A stretch of DNA of 64,000 nucleotides, from NCBI RefSeq assembly GCF_004210295.1, contig NZ_SDAK01000001.1:310001-374000 (forward strand), read 5' to 3'. The stretch is from Lactococcus sp. S-13. Lineage in GTDB: Bacteria > Bacillota > Bacilli > Lactobacillales > Streptococcaceae. Numbering within the stretch: position 1 is the stretch's first letter; every line of letters begins with the position of its first letter. Below, piece after piece: positions 17,194 to 26,595 of this stretch. The notes beneath the pieces were generated by a model that did no database searches, was not told the origin of the DNA, and saw nothing but the letters and a program-made list of their open reading frames with translations. The position numbers and the translations under genes are program-made.

Positions 17194-17232
17194 TAATAAC
17201 GCCTAACCGCTAGGGTTAGACGATTCGTTATT
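17194..17232 (-). terminator. Terminator after the serine recombinase gene
   Basis: CGCCTAACC pairs with GGGTTAGACG around GCTA, within outer arms AATAACG and CGTTATT. It lies directly beyond the recombinase stop and matches the hairpin at 12664-12690 in its core. It probably ends the recombinase transcript. Confidence 0.7.
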
Positions 17233-18807
17233 TCAAACGCTCACTTCACTCCCGTCCTTAAACCGCACAATCACGTCCTCCTGCCCAACCGTTATGCACT
17301 CCACCAAGTTTTGAAATTGTTCCTCATTATACTCGGTTACCATGCCAACCTTTTTGATTTCAGAAATGAAACGTTCAATGTTTTCTCGCTTGACGTTTCG
17401 CTTTAGAATTTCGTCTTTGACTGCTTCTAGCTTTGCGTTAGCATCTTCAAACTGTTTTACTAAACCGTTGTATCGTTTCTCGTATTCCACTTGGTCAAGT
17501 GCGACTCGTGCATTTTCTTCAATCGCTGCGTTAATGGTTTCTGCGAAATCGTTCACTTGAGTTTCGAGTATTTCTTGTTCAAGGCTCAATTCTGTTATGC
17601 CAAATAGTAGTTCTTTCATCTCCTTGAAGTTTGAAATAATTTCTTCTCGGACGTCTAGCAGTTTATTGACTGCTGCTACAAAAATCTCTTTTATCTCATC
17701 ATCTGTTTTGTGTGGCGTTTGGCATTTCCCAATGCCTTCATACTTGTGATTACATTGCCAGACAACTCTTCGGTATTTCGAGTTCGAATGCCATACCTTG
17801 CTGCCGTACCATGACCCACATTTGCAACACTTAATCTTGCTTGAAAAGGTACGAACACTACTGAGACGATTCTTCCCTTTCGTTCTTAGAGCAACTTTGT
17901 TTTGCACGGTGTCCCAAATCGCTGGATCGATGATTGCCTCATGGTTGGCTTTGACGTAGTACTGGGTAATCTCCCCAGCGTTTTATTTCTTCTCGTTGGT
18001 CAAGAAATCGACCGTGTAGTATTTCTGCAGTAAGGCATCTCCCTTGTACTTCTCGTTTGTCAGAATACTTTTGATGTGACCTGCGTTCCAAGGTGTCCCG
18101 TCATGATTCGCTTTTGGAACGTTTTCTTCGGTTAAGAGTTTCGCTATGGCATAATAAGGTTTCCCTTTTAAGAACAAGGCATAAATGCGTTTGACGATTT
18201 TGGCTTGTTCTGGGTTTACGACTAGGTTCCTGTCTGGCCCCATGTCATAGCCTAAGAATCGTTTGAACGGAACGGTCACTTTTCCGTCTGCGAATCGTTT
18301 CCTGTGTCCCCAACTCACGTTTTCACTAATGGAACGTGACTCTTCTTGAGCCAGACTCGACATAATCGTGATGAGGAGTTCGCCTTTTGAATCTAGCGTC
18401 CAAATGTTTTCTTTCTCAAAAAATATCTCCACACCTTTTTCTTTGAGTTGTCGAACGGTCGTTAAGCTATCTACGGTATTTCTGGCGAACCTGCTTACGG
18501 ATTTCGTCACGATTAAATCAATTTTACCGTCTAAGGCATCTGTGATCATCTTCTGAAAGCCAATCCGCTTTTTCGTGTTGGTTGCGGTAATGCCTTCATC
18601 TGAATACATTCCTGCAAAGTCCCAATCTTCCCGACCTTGGATGTAGGTCGTGTAGTAATCAATCTGCGCCTCGTAGCTTGTTTGCTGTTCTTCTTGCTCG
18701 GTTGACACACGAGCGTAGGCAGCCACTCTTCGCTTTTTCATCTGCGTGATTGCCGTTTGGTTGAACTTACTTATCGTTGCGGGTATCGTGGTTACTTTTT
18801 TGCTCAC
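17233..18807 (-). pseudogene. Large serine recombinase 2, interrupted by an in-frame TAA
   Basis: The frame is continuous over 525 codons except for a TAA at 17983-17985. The N-terminal 274 residues hold the resolvase domain with the catalytic Ser in 'AYARVSTEQ' and 'SRFARNTVDSL', then the recombinase domain. After the stop the same frame continues 'NAGEITQYYVKANHEAIID', then the zinc-ribbon 'KCCKCGSW' and the long coiled-coil of large serine recombinases. Without the stop the protein would be 524 residues, the normal family size. It starts at a GTG overlapping the end of recombinase 1 by 41 bases; the 'KVTTIPAT' N-terminus is typical for the second member of such pairs. Readthrough or a missing C-terminal half would decide whether any activity remains. 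Confidence 0.88.
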
Positions 18808-20118
18808 GTTTTTCTCGCTTCCTTCCTTTTAATTTTTTGCTTAGTGCTTGTCGCATTTCATCTGTCCATTCTACTTTTCTGGGGTTTTCGTGTCTCTCAA
18901 ATGTACGCTGCACCACTTTGCCATTTTGAAAAACAAAGTCTAGTTGAAATTCTGTTGTAAGAATATGATCGATTTCTTTTGAGAATTGCTCCTCGTCAAA
19001 GTCTGCTAAACCTAATACATCTGAGGCTATTTCTTTGATTTGCCATTCCTTGATGTTTTTGGAGGGACAAAATTTTGCTCCTTTGTTTTGCTTCGTTCGA
19101 CAGCTCCAAAAATGATAAGGCTTCTTCGCACTGCTAATTCGCCTTTGATAATTATAACCACAACAGCCACAACGAATGTTACTCGTCAAGCAACTCGTGT
19201 TGATGCTCCAATTCGATGTGACTCCTTGTGCTTGTCGGCTCGTTCTTCTTGGACTGCTTGAAAAGTCTCAAGTGAGATGATTGCCTCATGATGATTTTCC
19301 ACCAAATATTGGGGTAACTCTCCATTGTTCCGTTTTGACTTTTTCGTCAAGGGATCGACGACAAACTCTTTTTGAAGCAGTAGATTTCCTGTATAGGTCA
19401 CGTTAAGTAATATACTTCGAACTGATTCGCCTTTGAAATCTCCACCTGTAAATCCTTTAATGCCTCGTGCTGTTAGCATTTTGGCTGTTTTCTCTGCCGA
19501 GATTTGCTTGAAGTAATTGGCATAGATTTCTTGTACTACCTTAGCCTCTTTAGGCACTACAACAAGGTCATCCCCTTGCCAGCGATAGCCATACAGATTA
19601 ATTCTTGCATTGGGCTTGCCTTTTTTGTAGCGTTTTTGAATGCTCCATTTGATGTTTTTACTCATACTTTGGATTTCTTCTTGGGCAAATGAGGCAAGAA
19701 TCGAGAGCATCAATTCTCCGTCACCAGACATGGAGCGGATGTTTTCTTTTTCAAATACTACCTCTACCCCTAATGTTTTGAGATGCCGAACCGTTTCAAG
19801 TAGGTCGACTGTGTTTCTTGCAAACCTTGAGATGTTCTTCGTCAATATCACATCGATTTTTCCGTCTTCGCAATCTTGAAGCATTTGCTTAAATGATGTT
19901 CTCGCACTGACTGAACCACCTGATATGCCATTATCTGAGTAGACACCTGCATATTCCCATTCAGGGTTTTTCTGAATGTAGGCTGAGTAATAGCTGATTT
20001 GAGCAGACAAGGAATGTGGCGTTCTGCCTTTGTCTGCGGAGACTCGTGCGTAGGCGGCAACCCGTAGTCGTTTCTTGATGACAGGTCTAGTCGCCTTGAT
20101 TTTTTGTATCTTTTTCAC
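18767..20118 (-). pseudogene. Large serine recombinase 1, frameshifted
   Basis: The first 310 residues carry the resolvase domain ('AYARVSADKG' with catalytic Ser, 'SRFARNTVDLLETVRHL') and recombinase domain up to 'GASTRVA' and a TGA. Translation can resume from a TTG overlapping that stop in another frame: 'TSNIRCGCCGYNYQRR' (zinc ribbon) and the rest of the C-terminal domain. Adding one T at 19189-19190 would fuse the parts to 'RVALTSNIRCGCCG', the normal junction of the family, so one base has been lost. The gene starts at a GTG preceded by GGAGGAG. It would have catalysed site-specific integration or excision of the element together with recombinase 2. Confidence 0.85.
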
Positions 20119-20178
20119 GATGAATCTCCTCCTTTCATACGTCTATCTATCACTCTAAAGGCCTTAAATAGCAAGTAT

Positions 20179-20331
20179 TTACCTCAGTAATTGCGGAATA
20201 ATGGGCTGGTATTTTTGAATGAGAAACTCCTTGATTTGGCGGTATTCCTTTTTTGAAATCAGTTGATTTTCAAGGAGCTGTTTTGTTGTTGATATACTCA
20301 ATTCATAGAGTAATTCATTACGATCGTTCAT
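20179..20331 (-). CDS. SHOCT-like small protein of the recombinase module
   Basis: A 50-residue protein, 'MNDRNELLYELSIST…', ending in a short SHOCT-like helical motif ('LLENQLISKKEYRQIKEFL'). The ATG at 20331 has GGAGG eight bases upstream and overlaps the end of the preceding gene by 14 bases. Such small proteins often precede paired large serine recombinases in Firmicutes elements; they may be recombination directionality or accessory factors, but this is not shown. Confidence 0.65.
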   Translation of the reverse strand: MNDRNELLYELSISTTKQLLENQLISKKEYRQIKEFLIQKYQPIIPQLLR

Positions 20332-20734
20332 CTGTTTTTCCTCCGAATCGTTCTTTGATGTAGCATTCATGACTGCAGTACTTGCGTATTGATTTTTCAC
20401 TTACCTTGACTGTTTTCTCGCAACACGGACAGATGATGGGCTTGCCTCTTTTTAAATTGCCTTTGGATCGATTCTTTCGCCACCAATTTAACCGACAGAT
20501 TGGACTACAGAATGCTTGAAATTTTCGTTTTTCTTTTTGTTCAAGCGGTTGATGACATTCTCGACAGGCGTTTATGCTCATGTTATGGGGTGCGGCTCTT
20601 ACACCTGTCAGTCCTTGTTTCTTGCAGTAATACTTGACCGCATCTACCGATACACTTAGATGTATAGATATCTTTTTATAGCCAAAGCCTTGTTGCCGTA
20701 ATCGGATGATTTCGTTTTTCTGTTCTTGATTCAT
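20318..20734 (-). CDS. HTH and zinc-ribbon protein of the recombinase module
   Basis: About 138 residues. The N-terminal 'EIIRLRQQGFGYKKISIHLSVSVDAVKYYCKK' is a sigma-70-region-4-like or transposase-like helix-turn-helix. It is followed by two Cys clusters, 'CRECHQPL…CSPICRLNWW' and 'CPCCEKTV…KYCSHECY', each able to bind zinc. GGAGG lies eight bases before the chosen ATG. Together with the SHOCT-like gene and two recombinases it forms a compact operon seen in serine-recombinase elements; it may regulate or assist recombination. Confidence 0.7.
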   Translation of the reverse strand: MNQEQKNEIIRLRQQGFGYKKISIHLSVSVDAVKYYCKKQGLTGVRAAPHNMSINACRECHQPLEQKEKRKFQAFCSPICRLNWWRKNRSKGNLKRGKPIICPCCEKTVKVSEKSIRKYCSHECYIKERFGGKTDERS

Positions 20735-20809
20735 TTTCATCGCCTCCTAAGTTACAGGCAAAGAAAATCGTCAAAAATAAACCCCCTATTAATATTTTTT
20801 TGCCGTAAA

Positions 20810-20857
20810 ACAAAAAAACTCCTACAAGCATGACGTGAATCACACTTGTAGGAGTTT
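20810..20857 (-). terminator. Terminator after the endolysin gene
   Basis: A perfect 13-bp stem, AAACTCCTACAAG and CTTGTAGGAGTTT, encloses a 16-base loop; on the minus strand it is followed by a run of seven T's. It closes the phage lysis module. Confidence 0.92.
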
Positions 20858-20860
20858 AAT

Positions 20861-21781
20861 TTAGCTGATGAAAATATAATCATCACTTTCTTCTTTGCCA
20901 GTATTCCGCCCAACTGCACAGTAACCAATCGGTGCTCTCGCCCAGACCCAGTCATCTGAAATCGTGAACTGCTCTGCTTTTGGCAATGTCCAGGTTGCCC
21001 CTTTGTTGTAGGTGCCCACAACTGCTCCTGCGAGACTTGGCTTGTTTCGTACGTTGAGTCCGTTGATTTGAACCGTCAAGCGTTTTGTAGGGGTTGCTGG
21101 TGCTGGGGTTGACGAACTGGACGGATAGATTTTATTGTCTTTCTCGTCAAAGACGGCGTAGCCTGAATTGCTATCGGCACATTTTTTGGCATTGGTTAAA
21201 TCTTTAAAGGCTCCTTTTTGACTTTTGGCATCTGCCCATGTCTTTCGGACACGATAAAGCCCACTTGTTGGTTGTGGTGCGGAAGTCCCATTATTTATCG
21301 CATTTGCCTTGTTACAGATTTCTTGCACTCGTGGTTTCAAGTAGGGACCAGGGCATGAGGTCGCTGAAAAATCGGAATGGACAAAGAGATTCTTACCCAT
21401 AACCAAAGTGCCTAAGCCGTGACGTTTGGCAATATCCGCACAAAGCTTGGCACTTGCTTCAATCGTTGCCTGCGCCACCTGCCAAGTTGGGTCGCCCGTC
21501 AGATTACAATGTTCAATGCCGATACTTGAGATGTTAGCGTTCCAATTGCCTGCGTGCCATGCGGTGTTGTTCTCATCCACGTAGGCTCTGATTTCGCCGT
21601 TCTTGCCAATGCCGTAATGTGCAGATGCCTCTCTCGTTTGCCAGATGCCTGGCACAATGTCATAATTTGTCCCTGCCATGTGATGCAGAACGATTTTATT
21701 TATTGTTGCTCCGCTTCGTCCCTCGCTGTAATGCGGGAAACTTTGAAAGCCGTATTTAGTTGCTAGATTACTGATACCCAT
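20861..21781 (-). CDS. Phage endolysin: N-acetylmuramoyl-L-alanine amidase with SH3-type wall-binding domain
   Basis: A 306-residue Amidase_2 enzyme. Zinc-site and catalytic motifs are 'IVLHHMAGTNYD', 'SIGIEHCNLTGDPTW' and 'HSDFSATSCPGPYL' (residues ~30-165). A linker domain ('VRKTWADAKSQKGAF…KIYPSS') and a C-terminal SH3-like domain ('LTVQINGLNVRNKPSL…GYCAVG') follow. It cleaves the amide bond between MurNAc and the stem peptide to release phage. GGAGG precedes the ATG. It follows the holin gene by one base and ends in a strong terminator, so the lysis module looks intact. Confidence 0.92.
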   Translation of the reverse strand: MGISNLATKYGFQSFPHYSEGRSGATINKIVLHHMAGTNYDIVPGIWQTREASAHYGIGKNGEIRAYVDENNTAWHAGNWNANISSIGIEHCNLTGDPTWQVAQATIEASAKLCADIAKRHGLGTLVMGKNLFVHSDFSATSCPGPYLKPRVQEICNKANAINNGTSAPQPTSGLYRVRKTWADAKSQKGAFKDLTNAKKCADSNSGYAVFDEKDNKIYPSSSSTPAPATPTKRLTVQINGLNVRNKPSLAGAVVGTYNKGATWTLPKAEQFTISDDWVWARAPIGYCAVGRNTGKEESDDYIFIS

Positions 21782-21782
21782 T

Positions 21783-22178
21783 TTATTTGTCCTCCTTGGC
21801 TAAATTTGCCAAAATGTCTCGCAGTTTTTCTGGGACTGGTAGCCCCAAGTTCACTGCGTTTTCTAAAATTGAAATCCCCTCATTTGAGACGTAAAAGAAA
21901 ATCACTGCCGTGCAAATCACGCCATGATCACCGACAAAATAAATGTCGATGATATGGGCAATCCCGACTAGCAGAAAAATCATGATTTTCTTGACAATCC
22001 CTTTTGAGCCAATGCTGCTTGAGAGTTCTTTTCGCACAATCGCTAGCAGCACGCCTGTGATGTAGTCCACCACGATAAAGGCGAGTAAGACGTAGATGGT
22101 TTCGTGGTTACCAAAAAACCAACCCAACGCTCCGCCTAGTGTGGTTAAACTGACTTGTATCCAATGCCATAAGTTCAT
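21783..22178 (-). CDS. Phage holin (toxin secretion/phage lysis holin family)
   Basis: A 131-residue protein with three to four membrane segments ('IYVLLAFIVVDYITGVLLAIV', 'IMIFLLVGIAHIIDIYF', 'GVICTAVIFFYVSNEGISI') and a charged tail. 'VDYITGVLLAI' and 'SSIGSKGIVKKI' are typical of the holin_4 family. It forms the membrane lesion that lets the endolysin reach the wall. It overlaps the preceding tail gene by four bases. Confidence 0.9.
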   Translation of the reverse strand: MNLWHWIQVSLTTLGGALGWFFGNHETIYVLLAFIVVDYITGVLLAIVRKELSSSIGSKGIVKKIMIFLLVGIAHIIDIYFVGDHGVICTAVIFFYVSNEGISILENAVNLGLPVPEKLRDILANLAKEDK

Positions 22179-22597
22179 TTTACTTCCTCCATTTCGTTTT
22201 CTAATTGTTCTAAGATGAAATCAAGCAATTCAGCTTGATTGCCTGAATAGCTGACCTCGCTGTTTTCCAAGGTTTCTATCAAGATTGGAAACTTGTCTTT
22301 AATTTCCGCCACATCAAGACTGATTGCTTCTTGTAAGAGTGCCTGTTTTTCTTGATGATAGGTTTCTGCTGTTGCTTCGACCAAAGAAAAAGAACCCTCG
22401 TGTTGTACAAGTGTTCCGTTTTCATCTTTCATACCGAATTTCTCGAGCAGCTCAATCTCATCTTTGTACAACTCGTCAATCTTGACTTGTAGCCGTTTGA
22501 TGAGTTTGGTGCGCACACGGCTTGCTTTGGGTGGCAGTTCAACTTGTGTTAAAAAATCAAGTGTCGCTACCAACCGTTCATTTTTTAGTTTGGTCAT
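22175..22597 (-). CDS. DUF1617-type phage protein
   Basis: A 140-residue acidic helical protein between the tail fibre and holin genes. The 'KLKNERLVATLDFLTQVELPPKASRVRTKL' start and coiled-coil build match the DUF1617 family found at this position in many Gram-positive siphophages. Function is unknown; a structural or lysis-timing role is possible. Confidence 0.7.
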   Translation of the reverse strand: MTKLKNERLVATLDFLTQVELPPKASRVRTKLIKRLQVKIDELYKDEIELLEKFGMKDENGTLVQHEGSFSLVEATAETYHQEKQALLQEAISLDVAEIKDKFPILIETLENSEVSYSGNQAELLDFILEQLENEMEEVK

Positions 22598-22745
22598 CGT
22601 TCAATTTCTCCTTTAATTCGCCGACCTGAACGCATAAATCGTCCACGACTAATACTAAAAGTTCCACCATATCCACATCAATCTGTATCGGTGGTTCTGG
22701 TTCAAAGTGTTCTTTTGTGAGTGCTTTGTTGGGGTGTTCTTCCAT
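22578..22745 (-). CDS. Small acidic phage protein
   Basis: A 55-residue frame starting MEEHPNKALTKEHF with a strong GGAGG site seven bases upstream. It overlaps the start of the DUF1617 gene by 20 bases and lies directly after the Tal gene. Its acidic and Leu/Val-rich C-terminal half suggests a short helix. Small open frames at this position are common in siphophages; no function is known. Confidence 0.6.
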   Translation of the reverse strand: MEEHPNKALTKEHFEPEPPIQIDVDMVELLVLVVDDLCVQVGELKEKLNDDQTKK

Positions 22746-22754
22746 TGTCTCCTC

Positions 22755-25700
22755 CTAACTGTACTGTGTCCACGTATTAAAGGCTTGCGCTGCGTACCAA
22801 CTGGTTACCTTGCCTGTGCTATCAATGGCACTGGGTAAGACAATCGTTCGCCCAGCTAACTTCTTACAAATTTCTCGGATAATCCCGAAATCCACATAAA
22901 CGTCATCATCACAGAAAAATAGGTTTGAGCCCGCAAAAACAATCCCAGCCTTTCCACCTCCTGACTGAATGGTTTCATAGCTACTGCCAATGGTGGTTGT
23001 AGTCAGTCTTACATGGCGTTCTGTGCCGTCTGAATAACACACGCCGATTTTATCTTGAAAATAGACAATGTCATCAAAGTGGAATCCTTTACTCATGCCG
23101 TTTTGAAGTTTCTTGGCATACCATGCGAGTTTGATATTATTTGTCCCACCGGAGGTGTCTTGATGTGCCCACGTCATGTATTGCGCACCGTAAGCAAGGT
23201 CAAAGTCCAGTCCTTTCCAATCTGTGTGTCCTGTGATATTGTTCGCCCCAATCGTCCCAACCAATGTCCCCTCACGGTTAATCGTAATCCCTTGCGAGTC
23301 AATCCGTGTGACGAGAGTATTGCCGTCATAGTAACCAATGGTGGTGCCTGTAATTCGTATAGAGCTACTTGCCGTAATGGCTGTGAGGATATTGGCAGCT
23401 AATTTATCTGCGGTAATGGAACTCGCCGCAATGCGTGCAGCACTTAGTGTGCCTGTGGTAATCTTCGCGGCATCGAGACTTGCGATTTTCGCACACGCAT
23501 CATGGTGGCGTTCGTTGGTACTGTGACACTCGCTGATGAACTCGTATAGGAGATTTGCACATAGTCCACTGTCCCTGTGGGGCTGAGTGTATAAGGTGTG
23601 GTTGTGGCGTTATAAATCCCTGCGTAACTCCCATTTTTGATAGAGAAGAAGGCAATATAAACATTCTCAGTGATCGTAGCTTGAACACTTGCTGGAATTC
23701 GCCAAGAGTGAACCGTGTTTGCGGTTGCCGTGACATCCCCCAGTTTGATCCAAGATGAACCCGTGAAAAGCCAAACCGTACTGTCTGACGTATCTTTTCG
23801 CCCGTTCCATGTGATAACGCTTGGTGCAACTTTACCTGCTAAAGGGATTTTGTAAATCGTCAAATAGTCCGTTGAACTTGAATAAGGGTTGGTCAAAACA
23901 CTAGCCGTGATTGACAAGTTTACAATATCCTTTGAGAGTAAATACGCCGCAATTGTCGAAGATGTGTACGACCCAATCGCCAAACTTTCTACATACTGAG
24001 TAGCTGTTGGTACATAACCAATATAGCTTGGTGCTTGAGTTTTGTAATAATGGTAGTACATGGTCAAGCTCGTCCCGTCTATGAGTTGGGCGATAAATTT
24101 GTCGCCTGTATTGACCGCAATATAATCACTCCGCAAGTAGTTGGTGGCAGCTTGTTCTGAACCGTCAGTTGTTGAGAGTGTTCCTTGTTGCCAAGATTTG
24201 ACCTTGAAAGGTGTACCAATCGCATCATGGGTTTCGGAAATGGTCGCAAGAAGCGTGTCTGCGGTTTGCGTGATTTTACTTTCAGCCGTTGTCACTCGAC
24301 CTGTTAAACTGTCGACACTGGTTTGTGTTGCTTTGGTTGCGATTTGACCTGCTTGAACCGTAATGCTTGTCTCGGCAGTTGTGACTCGTCCTTCTAGTTT
24401 TGACAATCCGCTTGCGGTGATCGTGATTTTGTCCGTGTTCTGCGTGACTTTGGTTTCTAGCGTTTCGACTTGGGCGGCGGTCCTTGTTGATTGGTTTAAG
24501 GCGTTGACCGCTTTGTCAAAGGCAGTATTGGCATTATCCAGTGCCTCATTTGCCTCACGTTCGGCTTGTGCCACAGCTTGTTTGACTTCTTCTTGCGTCA
24601 AATCGGTCAGAAGTGGAAACCACTGGGTAATGCCGTCACGTGTTTCATAGACCCACATCTCTAGCTTGTCGCCATTTTCCTTGTACCACACGTCTCCTAG
24701 TTTGGGATTGTTTGGTGTGATTGTCCCGTAAAAGTTGGTGTTCTTGCCGTTGGCACTTGTCAGGGCATAGTTAGCATCATCTTGTGCCTGTTTAGAGATC
24801 GTTTCTACTTTTTTGATGTCTTTGCCGATATCTGTAAACTTTGGCGTGGTGTTGCCAAGGGTTACGGAAATGTAGCCTTGCATCAAAGGATCGTATTGGT
24901 AAGCCACCACGCGAGCAGACACGTTGAAGCCATCTGTTTCATGAATGACCGACACCACGTCTCCTAGATTGACCGTTTCAAGTGCGGAAAAATTCTTGTA
25001 TTCTTCCGTTTTTTCAAGTGGTGCGAAGGTTACCTCATAAGTCGCTATTGGTTTGTCGAGATTGTTTTGGCTATACTCTAAATTGGCGAGTCTCCGAAGT
25101 TCTGCGTAAGCGAGTTCTTTGGTTTTGAACTCCCCTTCCTCCTCGCCAACTTTAACTTTGTCGTATTTGATGACTTTAATTTTTGGACTGACGTAATGGT
25201 TGATAAGCGGACTATCGACATACTTTTCAGGCAAGAATAAACCATCATAGCCCTCTGGCATGATGCGTGTCACGACTGACGAATAATCTACGTCTGACTG
25301 ATAGCCTGTGAGGTTTTTCTTATCTCGGATTTGTACGCCATTGTCCGAGCCACGTTTGGTAAGCATGGCAATCGCAAAATTATCCCGAACAATTTCGCCA
25401 CTCCACCTTGCTTGAAAGCCGTTGTCTAAGTCTGCATCCAGCAAGACTTCTGCAGGGTTGAGCCGTACTATTCTGGCATTATTGACCGCTGTGATGTTAG
25501 ATGTGCCAGTAAAGCGGTGCGTGAACTGCGTACTATTTAGGATTTGGCTGAGTGCTTGCGTGCCAGTTTTATTGACGACAAACGTATCCTCAATGAGATT
25601 TTTCGCCAAATCGTAAAAGATATGGTAGGCGACAATATGCAGTAAGCCGTTGTTTTCATCGGTGCGTTCCGCAATCCGAAAAAGCTGTTCGGATAGTTCT

Positions 25701-25891
25701 GGAACAGGTACTTTGACAAGCATTTCAGGCATGAGTTCCGTACTATGCACTGCATGAATCGGATAATCAAACGCCAAAGAAAAAAGCCCATTCAGCTCTT
25801 CATGAACGACTGGACTGATCATATTTTCGTCAAGCACACCTAAGCCGTTGTGGCTGAATGTGGTCTCCGTTTTGTTATAAAGAGTAATCAT
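22755..25891 (-). pseudogene. Tail-associated protein (Tal / prophage endopeptidase tail), frameshifted
   Basis: The first ~815 residues begin as a gp27-like Tal domain ('VHEELNGLFSLAFDYP…ELSEQLFRI'), followed by a coiled-coil region ('EREANEALDNANTAFDKAV') and a receptor-binding-like domain. The frame breaks near 23486-23489; adding one A to the AAAA run rejoins it as '…MMRVRKIASLDAAKITTGT' to the C-terminal part that ends at 22755 ('WYAAQAFNTWTQYS'). The restored protein would have about 1045 residues. The start at 25891 overlaps the Dit stop (ATGA) and has GAGG upstream. The protein would form the tail tip and host-binding fibre. Confidence 0.82.
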
Positions 25892-26580
25892 AAATAGCGC
25901 CACCTCGGTTCAATTTCTACTTTTGTGATGCCCGTGCCAAGGGTGACCGTATTGCTGCCCACTCGAAATTCAGGAAAATCACCTGTCATCAAATTATTCG
26001 CTGCCACGTCCCCATAAAAGCATTCCTTCAACTCGCTATTGAGTATCAGATACTCCGTCTGCAAGCTCAGCACGATAGGCTTCCCATTTATGGTCAACGT
26101 CCTCGTCCCACTCCCGAATACCTTGATTCGAGGCAATGAGTAGACATTCCCACTATTCGTCACCGTACCTGATGAGGTTCGGTTGATGAGTGGAACATTT
26201 GCTTTATAGCGAAATGGCGAGCAGGTTATCTCAAGTTCAAACTCCCACATGGTGGAAAGCACTTGAGTTAGCCCACTCGCCTGAATGGTTTTCATTTTAT
26301 AGTAAACAGACGGATCACTTGAAAAGCTGATAGTCTTGGCATTCAAGATTTGTGGAGAGATGGTTCGCCACACATTCCAGACATCCTTTGCCCAGATAAC
26401 TGCTTTCAAAGAAAACGTCATATCCTTCCAACCTTTAAGTAAGGTCAAATCTCCCTCTCGTCCATCCACCTCAATATTTTCAATCACTCGTTCTGTTGTC
26501 GGAATGACTGGGACTTGCGTAATTCGCAAGCCCAAATCCGTCCGTGAATTGATTGTTCCGTCTAAAATAAATGCGTTCAA
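25888..26580 (-). CDS. Distal tail protein (Dit)
   Basis: A 230-residue siphovirus Dit: the N-terminal 'FILDGTINSRTDLGLRITQVPVIP' and 'IEVDGREGDLTLLKGW' are characteristic, followed by the galectin-like C-terminal domain. It forms the hexameric hub joining the tail tube and tip. The start is a TTG with GGGGGTG upstream. It lies between tape measure and Tal, the standard order, and appears intact. Confidence 0.9.
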   Translation of the reverse strand: MNAFILDGTINSRTDLGLRITQVPVIPTTERVIENIEVDGREGDLTLLKGWKDMTFSLKAVIWAKDVWNVWRTISPQILNAKTISFSSDPSVYYKMKTIQASGLTQVLSTMWEFELEITCSPFRYKANVPLINRTSSGTVTNSGNVYSLPRIKVFGSGTRTLTINGKPIVLSLQTEYLILNSELKECFYGDVAANNLMTGDFPEFRVGSNTVTLGTGITKVEIEPRWRYL

Positions 26581-26595
26581 GCTATCACCCCCAAT

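Noticed and set aside
18767-20118. Programmed frameshifting in recombinase 1
   Set aside because: The junction GCT-TGA-CGA has no canonical slippery heptamer, and one inserted T restores the family sequence, so a simple deletion is more likely.
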